A DNA stretch of 64,000 nt, from the NCBI GenBank assembly GCA_964030785.1, contig OZ034969.1, positions 29,957,401 through 30,021,400 on the forward strand, read 5' to 3'. The DNA comes from Siderastrea siderea (Eukaryota > Cnidaria > Anthozoa > Scleractinia > Rhizangiidae). The position numbers and the translations under genes are program-made. Shown piece after piece: positions 22,401-33,200 of the stretch. The notes beneath the pieces are model-generated. The model did no database searches. It saw only the letters and a list, made by a program, of their open reading frames with translations, and had not been told where the DNA came from. Every line of letters begins with the position of its first letter. The stretch's first letter is position 1.

Positions 22401-22701
22401 CAATATTCAGACAAATGCCGACACTTCGCTTGATGTCACAATTTACACCTGTCTCTGTTTGCAACACTCTTTTCTACTCAATATTGAGACAACCAATTGT
22501 GGTTGTTGCAAGTCATTGTAATAGGGAGGTAACCAGGGAGAGTGTTCCCACAAATGTGTCCAATAGTATAGGTTCAATTCATCTTAATCCCTACTAACCA
22601 AGTTATAAGCTCTTGATGGGTCAACTTTCTTCTGCAGGTTTCACTTTCAGGGTCCAGCAGGCGAAACGTTACCTCCTTTACTGGCAGTAAAAACAGACTA
22701 A
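13467..22701 (+). CDS. SIRT5: SIRT5 NAD-dependent protein deacylase (desuccinylase/demalonylase), mitochondrial
   Basis: Class III sirtuin that removes succinyl, malonyl and glutaryl groups from lysines using NAD+. Six exons: 13467-13932, 17560-17647, 20632-20685, 20790-20913, 21781-21896, 22638-22701; 912 nt, 303 aa plus stop (human protein 310 aa). NAD-binding [15 protein letters not shown] (residues 55-69); QNIDDLH (137-143); catalytic His155 in ELHG, at the very end of exon 1; zinc cysteines 163, 166, 204 and 209. Tyr99 and Arg102 in EFYSHRR match human Tyr102/Arg105, which read acidic acyl groups, so deacylase rather than classical deacetylase activity is expected. C-terminal landmarks are [22 protein letters not shown] and [14 protein letters not shown]. 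The first 25 residues are basic, hydroxylated and lack acids, as in a mitochondrial presequence; a second ATG (13539, MAENSF) could give a non-mitochondrial form. All junctions are GT-AG with matching phase. Intron 1 holds a 2.1-kb repeat element; intron 2 holds a Tigger copy. Confidence 0.96.
15106..17252. mobile_element. 2.15-kb foldback-type element with internal tandem repeats, in SIRT5 intron 1
   Basis: Inverted ends: left TGCAGCGTTTTTTGCCCAAT, then CCGTGGAGTTTTTGGTCTAG; right is the complement, GACCAAAAACTCCACAGAA then AAAAAACGCTGCA. Just inside lie mirror-image (GTTGT)n at 15175-15290 and (CAACA)n at 17035-17155. The centre (16200-16980) is a decayed tandem array. No transposase frame. 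It ends 308 bp before SIRT5 exon 2. Confidence 0.7.
16200..16980. repeat. Degenerate tandem repeat of about 145-150 bp
   Basis: The phrase TGTCTTA-A-AGTAAGTGA recurs near 16572, 16720 and 16870, and TTTTGTCTGCCAGTGAGTGA near 16433, 16513, 16802 and 16947, embedded in GAGTTTGTCGAGTTG units. The spacing of 143-150 bp gives about five copies, with a short sub-period. Confidence 0.7.
17749..17947. mobile_element. 199-bp MITE, SIRT5 intron 2
   Basis: Terminal inverted repeats GAGCCCACGATCCTT and AAGGATCGTGGGCTC; further internal pairing CTCTGGC/GCCAGAG. No clear target duplication. Starts about 100 bp after SIRT5 exon 2. Confidence 0.75.
18461..19305 (+). mobile_element. Tigger/pogo-like element with transposase C-terminal remnant
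   Basis: Left end ATGGAACCCGGCTCTACGG and repeated TAATACGGACACC units; right end is the complement of CAGTGGAACCCGGTTAATAC followed by TA. The plus frame from about 18700 to the stop at 19015 ends in an acidic stretch ([12 protein letters not shown]) and a helical tail ([19 protein letters not shown]), the C-terminus seen in Tigger/Jerky transposases. The catalytic DDE core is deleted. The ORF's first 60 codons are just TIR sequence. In SIRT5 intron 2. Confidence 0.75.
19690..19790. repeat. Dispersed repeat, copy 1
   Basis: CTAGGGGGGTCCGGGGGCAT then GCTCCCTCGGGAAATTTT, then GGCAATGCGATTTTCAGC. A related block is at 63010-63080. Family not identified. Confidence 0.65.
19879..19949. repeat. 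Small inverted repeat
   Basis: CCTTCCCTGCTAGC pairs with GCTAGCAGGGAAGG across a GGTCTCTCACGGCGAGAG hairpin. SIRT5 intron 2. Confidence 0.7.
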
Positions 22702-25700
22702 ACAGCTCTCCATGGGTAGGTTGACATACGTGTAGACAACATGTAACACCCTTTTATACACAATATTTAATCATATTGAAAGGTTACGACCTGATGAAAG
22801 TTAACACAGTCAACAACACTCATCTAGTAATTTTTATTTCCGAGAAACGTCAGTCATGTTTGGGCAAGTACACTGTTAAGAGATAGGTTTTCATTAAAGA
22901 AATGTGAAAGATATGTCTATGTATGTAATTCATGTTTGTAAGAAAATGTCACAAGTTTGGTTGAACTATATTACAAGAGATTAGTACTCATTTTCATTAG
23001 TCGGTTTAAAAATATAGCTAAAATAATTATCTGTACTTTAGTATTCCAGCAAGAATACCTCAATCTAAAATTTGAATACTGTAAATGACAATTTACAGTA
23101 TGTATTAATTATTCATTTCATATTTGCATAAAGTCATCTCATCAGTTAGTTCGCCTCTCGTTCAGGGCACTGCCACAAACAGAGATAGTTCTGGTAACTT
23201 GAGCTAACTAGTATGCATTATTTTTGAATTCTCAGTTTTGGTTATTGAATCTCTCGCATTCTCATTCGTTCGCTCGCACTTGTTATCAGCGAGTAACCCT
23301 GGTTTTTGCTTTAAAATTAAATTGCATGCCATGACAAGTGTCACAGCAGTTAAACGTTTGTGGCACAAAGCAAACGTTCTGCCCAAAATTGTGGCAAAAA
23401 ATTAGGAACAATTTTTTAGGTTTAGAATTTAAGAAAACAATTATTCCTCTCATGTTTGTTGGATATGCAATAACAACAATTCAGCATGGTGCGCCTTGAT
23501 GGATATTTAGCACCTCATACCCAAGTGTGCTCACAGAATAATTGCTAACTGAACATAGATTATTTTGGCTAGCCCTTTCCCTCTATGCGTACCATTATTT
23601 TTCTGAAATTTCCACATGGGAATTTCCGGTATTCAAAAAGAGGCAGTACCACCGGAAAGCACTGCTCTGTGATGGACTCGAAGGTTGAAACCACACAATG
23701 CAAGTTGTGGTTAAACTCCATAAGGAAAAGGGTTGGTCAAAAAATTGTTAAAATTTACATTATAATTCCACATTATCACATTGTATTTTTGGTGGTAAAC
23801 AAGACTGATCACTGACAGCAGCATAAGAAGAATTTGAGAAAATAGAGAAAATTGACTTGCAAAAGTCTGACCAAGTTTAGTCTTCATACTTTCGTGAAGA
23901 CAGGTCGTCAATCCAATTAGAATTCAAGGGACACTTTGTGCAATCCAATTCATGACATCGAGTATTCATTTTTTTAATGTAATACATGTAGCTACACTTT
24001 TGCACGTTGTGCTGAAGATAGAGGAGAAAGCAACTATGTAATAAATTTGTAAGTTCCTGTTTACCACCAAGAGATCTTGAAAATATCATTAAAATATTGT
24101 GACTTACACTGTCTGGTTTTGTTTTAACCATGCACATTAGTCTAATGTTCATTTTTGATATTATTTTTTCTGACTTTTTGCTGTCATACTTCTCTCAGTC
24201 TACTACTTAACATTACTTAACATTTAATTTGATCTTAAAATACATGAAGAGAACTGTAAGGTGATTGACAAGAGCCAGTCATTTTTTGCATTGACTGACA
24301 ACATACAGTTACTTGTTGAATGTAATTATTGTAGTTGTAAGTAAATAAAAATAATATGGCCAGTTTATGAACTAGCCCTTAAATAAATGTATAGAGACAA
24401 ATAATTGTTAATAATGACAACAGTAGTCTGCGGATGTTATCCAGCTTTCTCTCTGAGTGGCTTACTTCATTCGATTAGTAGTCTTGGTAATCTCACTCAG
24501 AATTATTGAGCAGTTTTAAATTGAGTGTCAAAAGTAGTTCTTGTTTGCTTTGGTTTGGCTTTACTATGTTCTAAAAAAGTTCTAAAAAATGCCCACGCCT
24601 TTTTCTCAACCAATTAGAAGTAAAACCAAACCCAAGCATTCTTTTCTCACATGGTATTTCATGCTTGGTACCACTCACACGTGTTTGCTTCGAGTTCTGG
24701 TTTGTTTGTTGTGTTTGGCTAGCCTGAGAAAACAGCTGCCATCTCGCGAGGTCGCCACTTGAGTCCTCGCAAAACGACGTCTGAGTAACGAGCGCAGAAA
24801 TTCGATACTGATGGTGCATCACTACCCAGATCTAGGTAGTGCTTCTGATTGGTTCAAATGCGAGGGAATTTCGTTTGAACCAATCAGAAGCACTACCTAA
24901 ATCTGGGTAGTGACGCGTCATCAGTATGAAATTTCTGCGCTCGTTACTCAGACGTCATTTTGCGAGGGCTCAAGTGGCAGTGGCTGTTTTCTCAGGCTAG
25001 TGATTGGCTAGAGTGACTACTTTGATTATCGCTTTTACGACACTCAGTTGAAAACCACTTTAAATATAGTAATTAGTTGCATTGTTATATTACTTCACTG
25101 AACCGTTTCAGCCCTAAAATGACCACCATGTTCACATATCTTCTCCTCAACATCAAACATTTTATAAGGCATTCATGCGGAGGGAGAGAATAAAGAAAGT
25201 GACCAGTAAAAGAAAATCATCAAAAAAAATACAGTTCCAAGCAGTGCTACAAGAAATGAATGTTAATGCGCATGTTGACTTCATATCAGGGCTTCAGGGG
25301 TTAGTATCTTTTATAAAAAATTGATTGAAATCATCAACATGTAATTTCAACGCTATGAATTAAAGACTAGTGATATAACCAACAATGGCTTTGTCTATGC
25401 AATAATGTGGGCTGGCACTAGCTGCTAGCATTATTCTGCATTATTGAAACACAATTATTTTAACAGGGCATCTCTGCTTTACTACTGAGAAAACTGTTGG
25501 GACCAGCTTGGACTCTGCTAGAAATACACAGCTAGTGAAGGCCCACCTTTAGTAGTAGCTACAACAAAATTAATAAATCTAAAATCTAGGATATTTTAAA
25601 TCTGATCGATGATTATCAAACAGAAATTGATACTAATTACATAATTGTACATGTACATTATGTACTAATTTACAGGATTTTACTGTCAGCCAGAGGTACA

Positions 25701-27281
25701 TTTGCAGCCTCAAATTCATTCAGTTCTCCTGGCAAATCCTTCATATGCCACAGTGAGTAAATTGTTTGATCAATGACAATCTTCTGTTTCTTGTGTATTG
25801 TTGTTGAAATTGAGGCTGAAAATGCTACCCATTGAACTGGAGTCCTGAGTTTCAGCTTAAAATAAATAAAATCTGTATCTGAACACATTTCTACAATTCA
25901 TAGTAATTATACAATTATGTTATATCATTCAGATAATTCAATTTTGGCATTTTTATTGTATGTGTTTCTGTTTTGTCTATCTAAAATGTCTGTTGTGAGC
26001 ACAAGCTCTAGCAACTTTCCTTGTAAAAGATAAAGGAAAGTCAAATTAATCAGTATTTAGTTTGAACTAGTAATTGACTTGCTACTTTTGTATCACCTAC
26101 ATGTTTGAAATAGATTTTGAAATTGTTTATGTTTCCACAAATTATTTTGAAGCATTTTCAATTGATTTCTCTTTGTAACAGAGAGTTATACTGTCATTTT
26201 AATCTCCTATTCATACAGACAGTATTAAATTAAAATGTCTTTACTTTGTTACTGCTTTGCATGATTTTCCTCAGTTCACATATTTTTGAGCTTATTGTTA
26301 AAACTACTGAAAATTTTCATTGAATTATTATTTCCTGTTGTCTTCTACAGAAATGGACATTGAGATTTTGAATGACCATCTTTTTGCCAAGCTAAGAGTT
26401 ATTAAGAAAATTAATATTTTTTAATAATCACCACTTTCTATAAGGCTCATTTGAGACTACAAGGGATATTTTACATTTCATTAACTTTAAAAATCTGTCA
26501 TAGTTTGTTGACCTACATTATACCAAAGTTTGAGGGCATGCAGCAGATTTTACGAACACCGAAGCATGTGCTGTACAGTTGTATTGACTCTAGGAGCATT
26601 TTTTATCTATCACATTCTAAAACAGTATTACCATGTGTGCCAAGACTTAGGACATGTCTTTGTTTCAACTACCTTCCATAGTCTGCAACCTGCAAGAAAG
26701 TGAGGAAACCGTTAGTTTTTCTCTAGCACCAACTCGGCCAAATGGTTCACATGAATGTTCTTATAATTTGACGTGATAAGAAAATTTAATAAAGCACCTA
26801 CAGCTGTACATCATCACCTAAAGTGATGGTATAGTAAAATCTCCTATAAGTGGATGCCCTTGGAACTGCATTCAACTGACGTGTCTGCCGACATGATGTG
26901 TGTCCCATTAGCAGTGCATAGACTGTACCTCCACTATATCCATTAAATAGTTCAGGATTCTTTACCCTTTGATTCAAGATAGGTGGAGTAAATCTGTGAC
27001 TTACTAAGGGTTTGCACAATGCCAAACAACTTCCAGAATCTCTTGAGATCTTTCTCTTAAGGCCTCTATATTCAGTTACATGATACTGGTCCAAAATCAT
27101 TCCCATTTTGGTACAGTCTCATACTGGAACCGTTACTTTCCGTTCATATCAGTTTTTTGCCATTTCATTTGAGATTTTAAGTCACACTGGTTTCAAATGG
27201 TTTCTGTGAACGTGCTATAAAGTCTTCATCAGAATGGAAGCCATACTGGTATTGAGTAAACAATCCTCGTGAACTGGCAGA
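22702..27281. other. Convergent SIRT5-ESRP interval, no supported gene
   Basis: Contains the SIRT5 3'UTR (AATAAA motifs at about 24343 and 24379 are possible poly(A) signals but far away) and, on the other strand, the unresolved 3' end of ESRP. A 279-bp MITE lies at 24721-24999. Short exon-like frames at 25130-25310 (plus) and 25680-25810 have no recognisable homology. The rest is AT-rich and featureless to me. Confidence 0.6.
24721..24999. mobile_element. Mutator-type MITE, 279 bp, 10-bp target duplication
   Basis: Almost the entire element is one inverted repeat: AGCCTGAGAAAACAGC at the left, its complement at the right, and arms meeting near 24862. Flanks GTGTTTGGCT (24711-24720) and GTGATTGGCT (25000-25009) match at 9 of 10 bases, the length expected for MULE elements. 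Confidence 0.8.
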
Positions 27282-30200
27282 TCACAGGTCTGCTCTTACC
27301 TGGTATCCTTGAAAGAAGGGCATCATCTCATAAGGTTGTGCCAAGTATGGCAACATTCTCATCCTGACGTTTGCATTGGCTGGTTGAAAATAATCCACAT
27401 TCCCTCCTCCAATGCCATTTGAAGGCATAACACAGTTGAAGTATGTTGGTGAGGGTGGTAAATACACTCCAGTTGGACTGCGACAAGCAGAAGGAGGTGT
27501 TATATTGTCTGTGTGTCCATTCAAGTGTGTCCCATTAGGACTGGCTGCCCCATTGTTAACAGGATATGTACATGGGGGGTTGAAGTGGGTATTGTTGACT
27601 GATGCCATCTTGGTTTGATTGATTGTACTGCTGGTGATTATGGAAGCGATGTCCATTCCTGAGCAGGGAAATACTTCAATATATCTCTCTCCCATGTGTT
27701 GTCTGTGCAGGTCACTGGTGGCTGCTTTGGCGCATTCTGAGGAAACTAGCTGAACATAGGCATCTCCAGATGGCCGGCCCTATGAACCAAGAAGTCCAAA
27801 AGCTCCATAAATTATTCAAACTGGACCCCTTAGCTTCTGACCAGGCTCTTAGCTTTTTTTCTTTCCTTTTTTTTGTCATTTCCTGGGAGAAGAAACTTTA
27901 CCCACAAGTCTCTCTTCACTAAGTATATACATATACCAGCAAACTGTCAGGGAAAATTCTGGGTTGTAACCCTGCAATGGACTAGCATCCCATCCAGCCA
28001 TCTGGGGGGTCAGAGTCACCATACTCCTAGCTGTTTTGTGCAACAGAAACGTGTGATAGGTGGAAGGCTAGTACCCTATAGCCCATATGCAACTTTTCCT
28101 TTACCCAAATCACGACTCACCTGAGTGTTAAAAACCATGTGAACTCCCCCAGGAACAACAAATGCTGCATGCTCCCCGAGAAAGTCTAAAACATCTTGCA
28201 CTGTAGCAGAGAAAGGCAGACCTCGGAGACGCAGACAGTCCTTGGTGTTCATGCCATTAACGAATGGTCCAGGAAGCAAGAAAGGAGGGTGAAAGGGGGT
28301 TTGTTGTGGAAGAGGTGGCAGCATGAAAGGTGGAAAGTTGTGCATAAAGTTGTTGAAAGCATTGAGAACTTGCTGAACCTCACTTTGGGAGCTACGGAAC
28401 AGCTCAACATAGCGGGAGCCCAATGTACATCTGTGCTTTCTTAATGCTGCACAACCATGCTCTTCTGTCTCAAAAAGAACAAAGGCATCCCCTGTTGCCT
28501 TTCCAAAACTGTTCCTGACCATTAGGACTCCAGATTCGCCTTTGAATACTGGTGCATCATCTTCAAAAAACTGAATCTAAACAAGATAAGCCACGAACAC
28601 AGTAAGAAAACAGAATTAGCAGCTCAGATCCTTACCAGCAAATTGAAATATTAAAATTGTAAATCTAAAATAAAGCATAAAAATAAAATTTTATGTGTAT
28701 GAAATCATATCAAATCTCGTTAACCTGCACAGTTTGTTAAAAAAGGATAAAAAAAAGTGGCTGGCTCTTAACCAGTGTTTAGCAAGGTTAATTAAATTTT
28801 CAATAACCTATGATAACCCAGAGATGAAATACTGCCAACATTAACAAAAATCGGCCTATAAGGCAAAGAACTTACAACATCTGTCTCTTTTGTGTGGAAT
28901 GGTAATCCCCTCATTCTGATGATCACTTCAGCCTTGTTTGAAACAAAGTTGGCAGCAATCTGGGTGACATCAACTGGACCTAGCAAATGACAAAAATTAT
29001 ACAACAATTAAGTCAGATGACTATTAGCAGTTAACTCCTCAATTAAATGATGTCATGCACGTCCTATCAACTCATGCATGTCATTGATCTTCAAGTTATC
29101 AGCTCAATCCTAGAGCGTGACCATGCAAAACCCAGCCCTCCCTACCCCAAGGGAGTCTACTGATGCCATTTTGATGTTGTGAGTGCAGTCCAGTTATACT
29201 GGAAGGGTCAAACCTGCTCGACAGACTCGCTTTACCCAAACGTTTTGTTATGTGGTCATGATAGTATTTGACTATGGTAAAAAAAACGCAGAGCTGATAT
29301 TTAACAAATGAATATCATTCTACTAAATTGAGTCATACATAATTCATGGTGTTGTTACATTAGCTGATGAAGAACAGAAACATTTCTATTCAAATCACCA
29401 TTTATTTAGATCATTTACTTGGACATCATCTCTACTAAGTAATGTAGTACTGCTGATAGCCTAGTAAAATGCTTGACTACTTAAATCTCTTGGTTGATTA
29501 CACAATAATTAACATGCTATATTAAAGACCCATTAGTACTTTCCATAATGCAACGCGGTCATAATTGAATTTTTTGGACCACGAAAATACTCAGCTGTCG
29601 CGACTGTTTGAAAGATCTAAAGTAATCTGGTTCCATCACGCAATGTTCGGCTAATTTTGCTCACCTTTTAAGTACAAAGAAATATATAACATATATTCTA
29701 CGTGGTATTTCGCGTTGTGATGTGGTAGAATCCATTTTTGGTCGCAACTGGAACTTTTCCGTGGAGCGATGCCACCAAAGGCTCGAGGGTAGGCCGGCAA
29801 GAAACTGCAACCTTCGGGTTTGGCTCACAAATTCGGTCTTTCATGTAAATGAAATAAGTCTATTAGATCGCCTATAAGTGCCCCTGTATTTTACAAATTA
29901 TTGTCGAATCGTTTTGTTATCTCTTTTTAGTGTACTCGTTTACTGTGTGTTGAGTTTTTCAACATCCGATACGTGACCAATCGACCAGAACAAAGTATTG
30001 TCTGCACGGCAAAATATAGATGAAGTACCAAAGTTCTTGGCTCACTGGCGGCTTCATTTTGTTCCGCATTGAAATAAAACTTTCGGCGAAAGTTGAAGGA
30101 GGTTTTCCACGTCTCTGGCCGTCGAAATTTTTTCAATGTGAGTTTCGAAAGTGTCTAAAAACACCGTCCGCCGGCGGTGCTCTTTTGAAATTATGCCGAT

Positions 30201-33200
30201 GCAAATTAGTTGCAACGCACCACACCACCTCACTGGAGGTTTCAATTTCGTTCGCATCGATCTCAAACTTTCAGTGAAAGTAGGAACAATTTTCCTGCAT
30301 CTTGGCGTTATTATTTTTTCTTTTAAATGGGATTTTTGGAGGCGAAGAAAATGTCCTCGGTGATTGCTACACGAAGGCGGGTTGAGCGGCCCAAAACAAA
30401 TTCAACAAAAGTATTTGACGGGCTTTTGATATCTGACAAGGCTGCTTGTTGAGACTAAAAAACTACTTACTACCGACATTTCAAACTCAGTGTTCATTTC
30501 TTCCTTGGAAATGAGAGGCTGTAATTTTTCCTCTCGAGAGATCGCGGCCCATGTCCGGTCGAATCAAAATAAACAATGCACAGTGCATCACGGTAAGTGT
30601 CAATGGATCTTTAATATCACTATCAGTTAAAGGAAACAATCATGCAAAATAAGCAAAACAAACAAATTTCACATTTCTGAAATATGGTAGTCAAGCAAGA
30701 TTTCATGCATCAGATAAAGAAGTACCTCTCACAATCTTTAAAAAATCCTGTGCTGTTGCTCTGTAAACCTAGATCAAAATAGAAATTATTTGGGTAAAAA
30801 GGGTGAAACCACAGGAATTTGATTCAACACCTCAATGACCACCATGGCTATATCAAGGTCAAGTTTAACGTACATGTGACACTAAGACTAAAACTCCACT
30901 CACTACCTGAACAGCAAAGGCTAATCGAGAGGCGTAGTGTAATACATTTTAAGGGTAGTATTAAAAGTCCGTCAGATTTAATAATATTGTAAAATGGAGA
31001 ATGAAGAAAAATAAGGAAATAAGGAAAACCACAAACAAGGAAACAAGTATTTAAAAAATGAATTACAACCAGATAAAAATTTACTTAATAAATTAAAACC
31101 TAAATTGTTAAACTAGTTTAATTGTTTATTAAATAAATAAGGCTAGCTAAGAATCATTCTAAAGGGTTATCATTTAGTTTGGTTCCTTGCAAGATGCCAG
31201 TCCAAGTTCAATCCTATTTTCTTTTGTAGGTCAATATTCATTAACATAGCATGAAGAGAAACCTTAATAATATTTTCATATCAGTACAAGTCATAACAAC
31301 ACAAGATCTTCCCCACAGCTGTACTAGATTGAAATTCCCATTTGCTGTTTTTGGTGTGAAAACATACTGTAAACACAAAAAGGCTGTTGATTTACTACTC
31401 CACTTAGTTCCGTGAAACTACAATATTACATAAACATAATCTTTGTCTTGTACCAGAATAAATTTTGGACTTTGATAAAGCAATTGTTGTTAATACCCCC
31501 TTGGAAGTGATCATTATAACCTCAGTGTTCACATCTAACTGATCGGTTCTTTGTCTTTGTTTTTCCCACAAATCACCACAAAGTCAAACAGCCAATTAAA
31601 TATTTAAGAAAATACCAACCTTATTTTTCTCACCTCAATGTACCTTGTTCCAAGGTGATGTTTGTGTCTTTTCAATGCCAACTCTCTGTGCTCTCCTTTT
31701 TCAAACCTAATAAATGCTTCACCATTTCTCCGTCCTTGGGCATTCAAACAAAAAGCAATCCCTCCTCTAACAACAAGCAAAGCATGCTTAATTATTCCCT
31801 TCCTTCCTCGATATCACCATTCAAATGAAAGCTTAAAGAACACTTTCCTGTGGTACTGTTCAAAAAGGGTAGTTCCAGAAAATATCCATACCCCCCCCCA
31901 ACAGAAGGGATTTGCCCTGTGACCCCACCCCTCTGGAAATTCCAATTAAGCTTCATATGTTGCTTCAAATGTTTGGGCCTTTGAGATGCCCCACCCTCCC
32001 TGGAATCTCCAATCCCTTCTGTGGGGCAGATATGGATATTTTCCAGAACTATACAGTGTTGTACATAGTTGTTACACCTTTTCAGTCTGTGGGTCAAGGG
32101 TGCGAGGATTTTACTTTGTATATATTTTTTAAAAAGTTTAATTTTAGTTTTTATCAGTTTTTATTATTTTGCACAACCCCACAAGCTGCAGAGCTTTAAT
32201 TTTTAATCATTCTAAAATAAAGGCTGTCTGTCTGTCTGTCTGTCTGTGTGTCCATTCAAATGAAAGCTACCGAGCCATTCTTTCCTATGGAACTTTTTTT
32301 ACAACATCTTTGTTCAAACAGTATTACGTCTCACCTATGGATGTTAAGACCCTTGAAAAAGTTTGCAACATCCTGATCTGATGCTTGCCAAGGAAGTCCT
32401 CTTGCTCTTAAAATTGTCTCGTCAAGTACAAGGCCAAGGCTGCAGGAAAAATGTACCTTCTATTATTATTTTATTATACATAATTATATTCATAGACTTT
32501 CTTACACTACATGTACTTGTCCCAAGTTTCAACTTAACAGGATTTTTCAAACCTTTTAGCTTGATCTGTAGATGAAACCCTGGATTCAAATAAGAGCTAG
32601 CGAGCAATAAAGTCCTGCCAGCTAACGTTATTCCAAGTTTAATGTAATGTATTTAGTAATGAGGTGTCAGCAATACCCTATTTTTGTTATTTTGTGGCTT
32701 AGCCCTGTCGTAAACTTTCTGTCCTTGTATGTGAGTCGTGTAAATAAATAAATAAATTAGTTAATTAATAATAATAGTAATCATAATTAAAGAAGAAAAA
32801 CTGGGGGAACATTTATCCTAATTAGCTTCTGGCACATAAAATTGTGTGTCTGGTCAGAGGCAACTTGGAGCCCAAGAGGTTAGGTGACTGGGATATGCAA
32901 CAAGGTTGCATTTAGACATTTACAAGTCATGAGACAATCCACAACGTAGACAATGAAAAACAGGCACTTTGCAGAACAGAAGTTTTAAAAAAATGCAACT
33001 TTATTATCATCTGATATATCTGGCCCAGTCTTGGACAGCTTGTGTCAATTCACTCACTAAGAGTGACACTCAGATCCCTGATCATTAGTGCAACTGAACA
33101 CTTCAACTTGGATTTAACTTTAAATGTGACATTTCTACTTTGCAGTGTGACTGATTGATTATCTATGTGGCACAATAGTTGCACTGTTAAGACCCAGCAA

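Noticed and set aside
25130..25310. Plus-strand exon-like frame with basic MRRERIKKVTSKRKSSKK
   Set aside because: No recognisable homology and no convincing donor or acceptor pair; the neighbouring frame near 25680 does not link to it.
26798..27106. Minus frame as terminal ESRP exon
   Set aside because: An in-phase acceptor is possible near 26973, but the peptide does not resemble any ESRP C-terminus known to me; left as unresolved.
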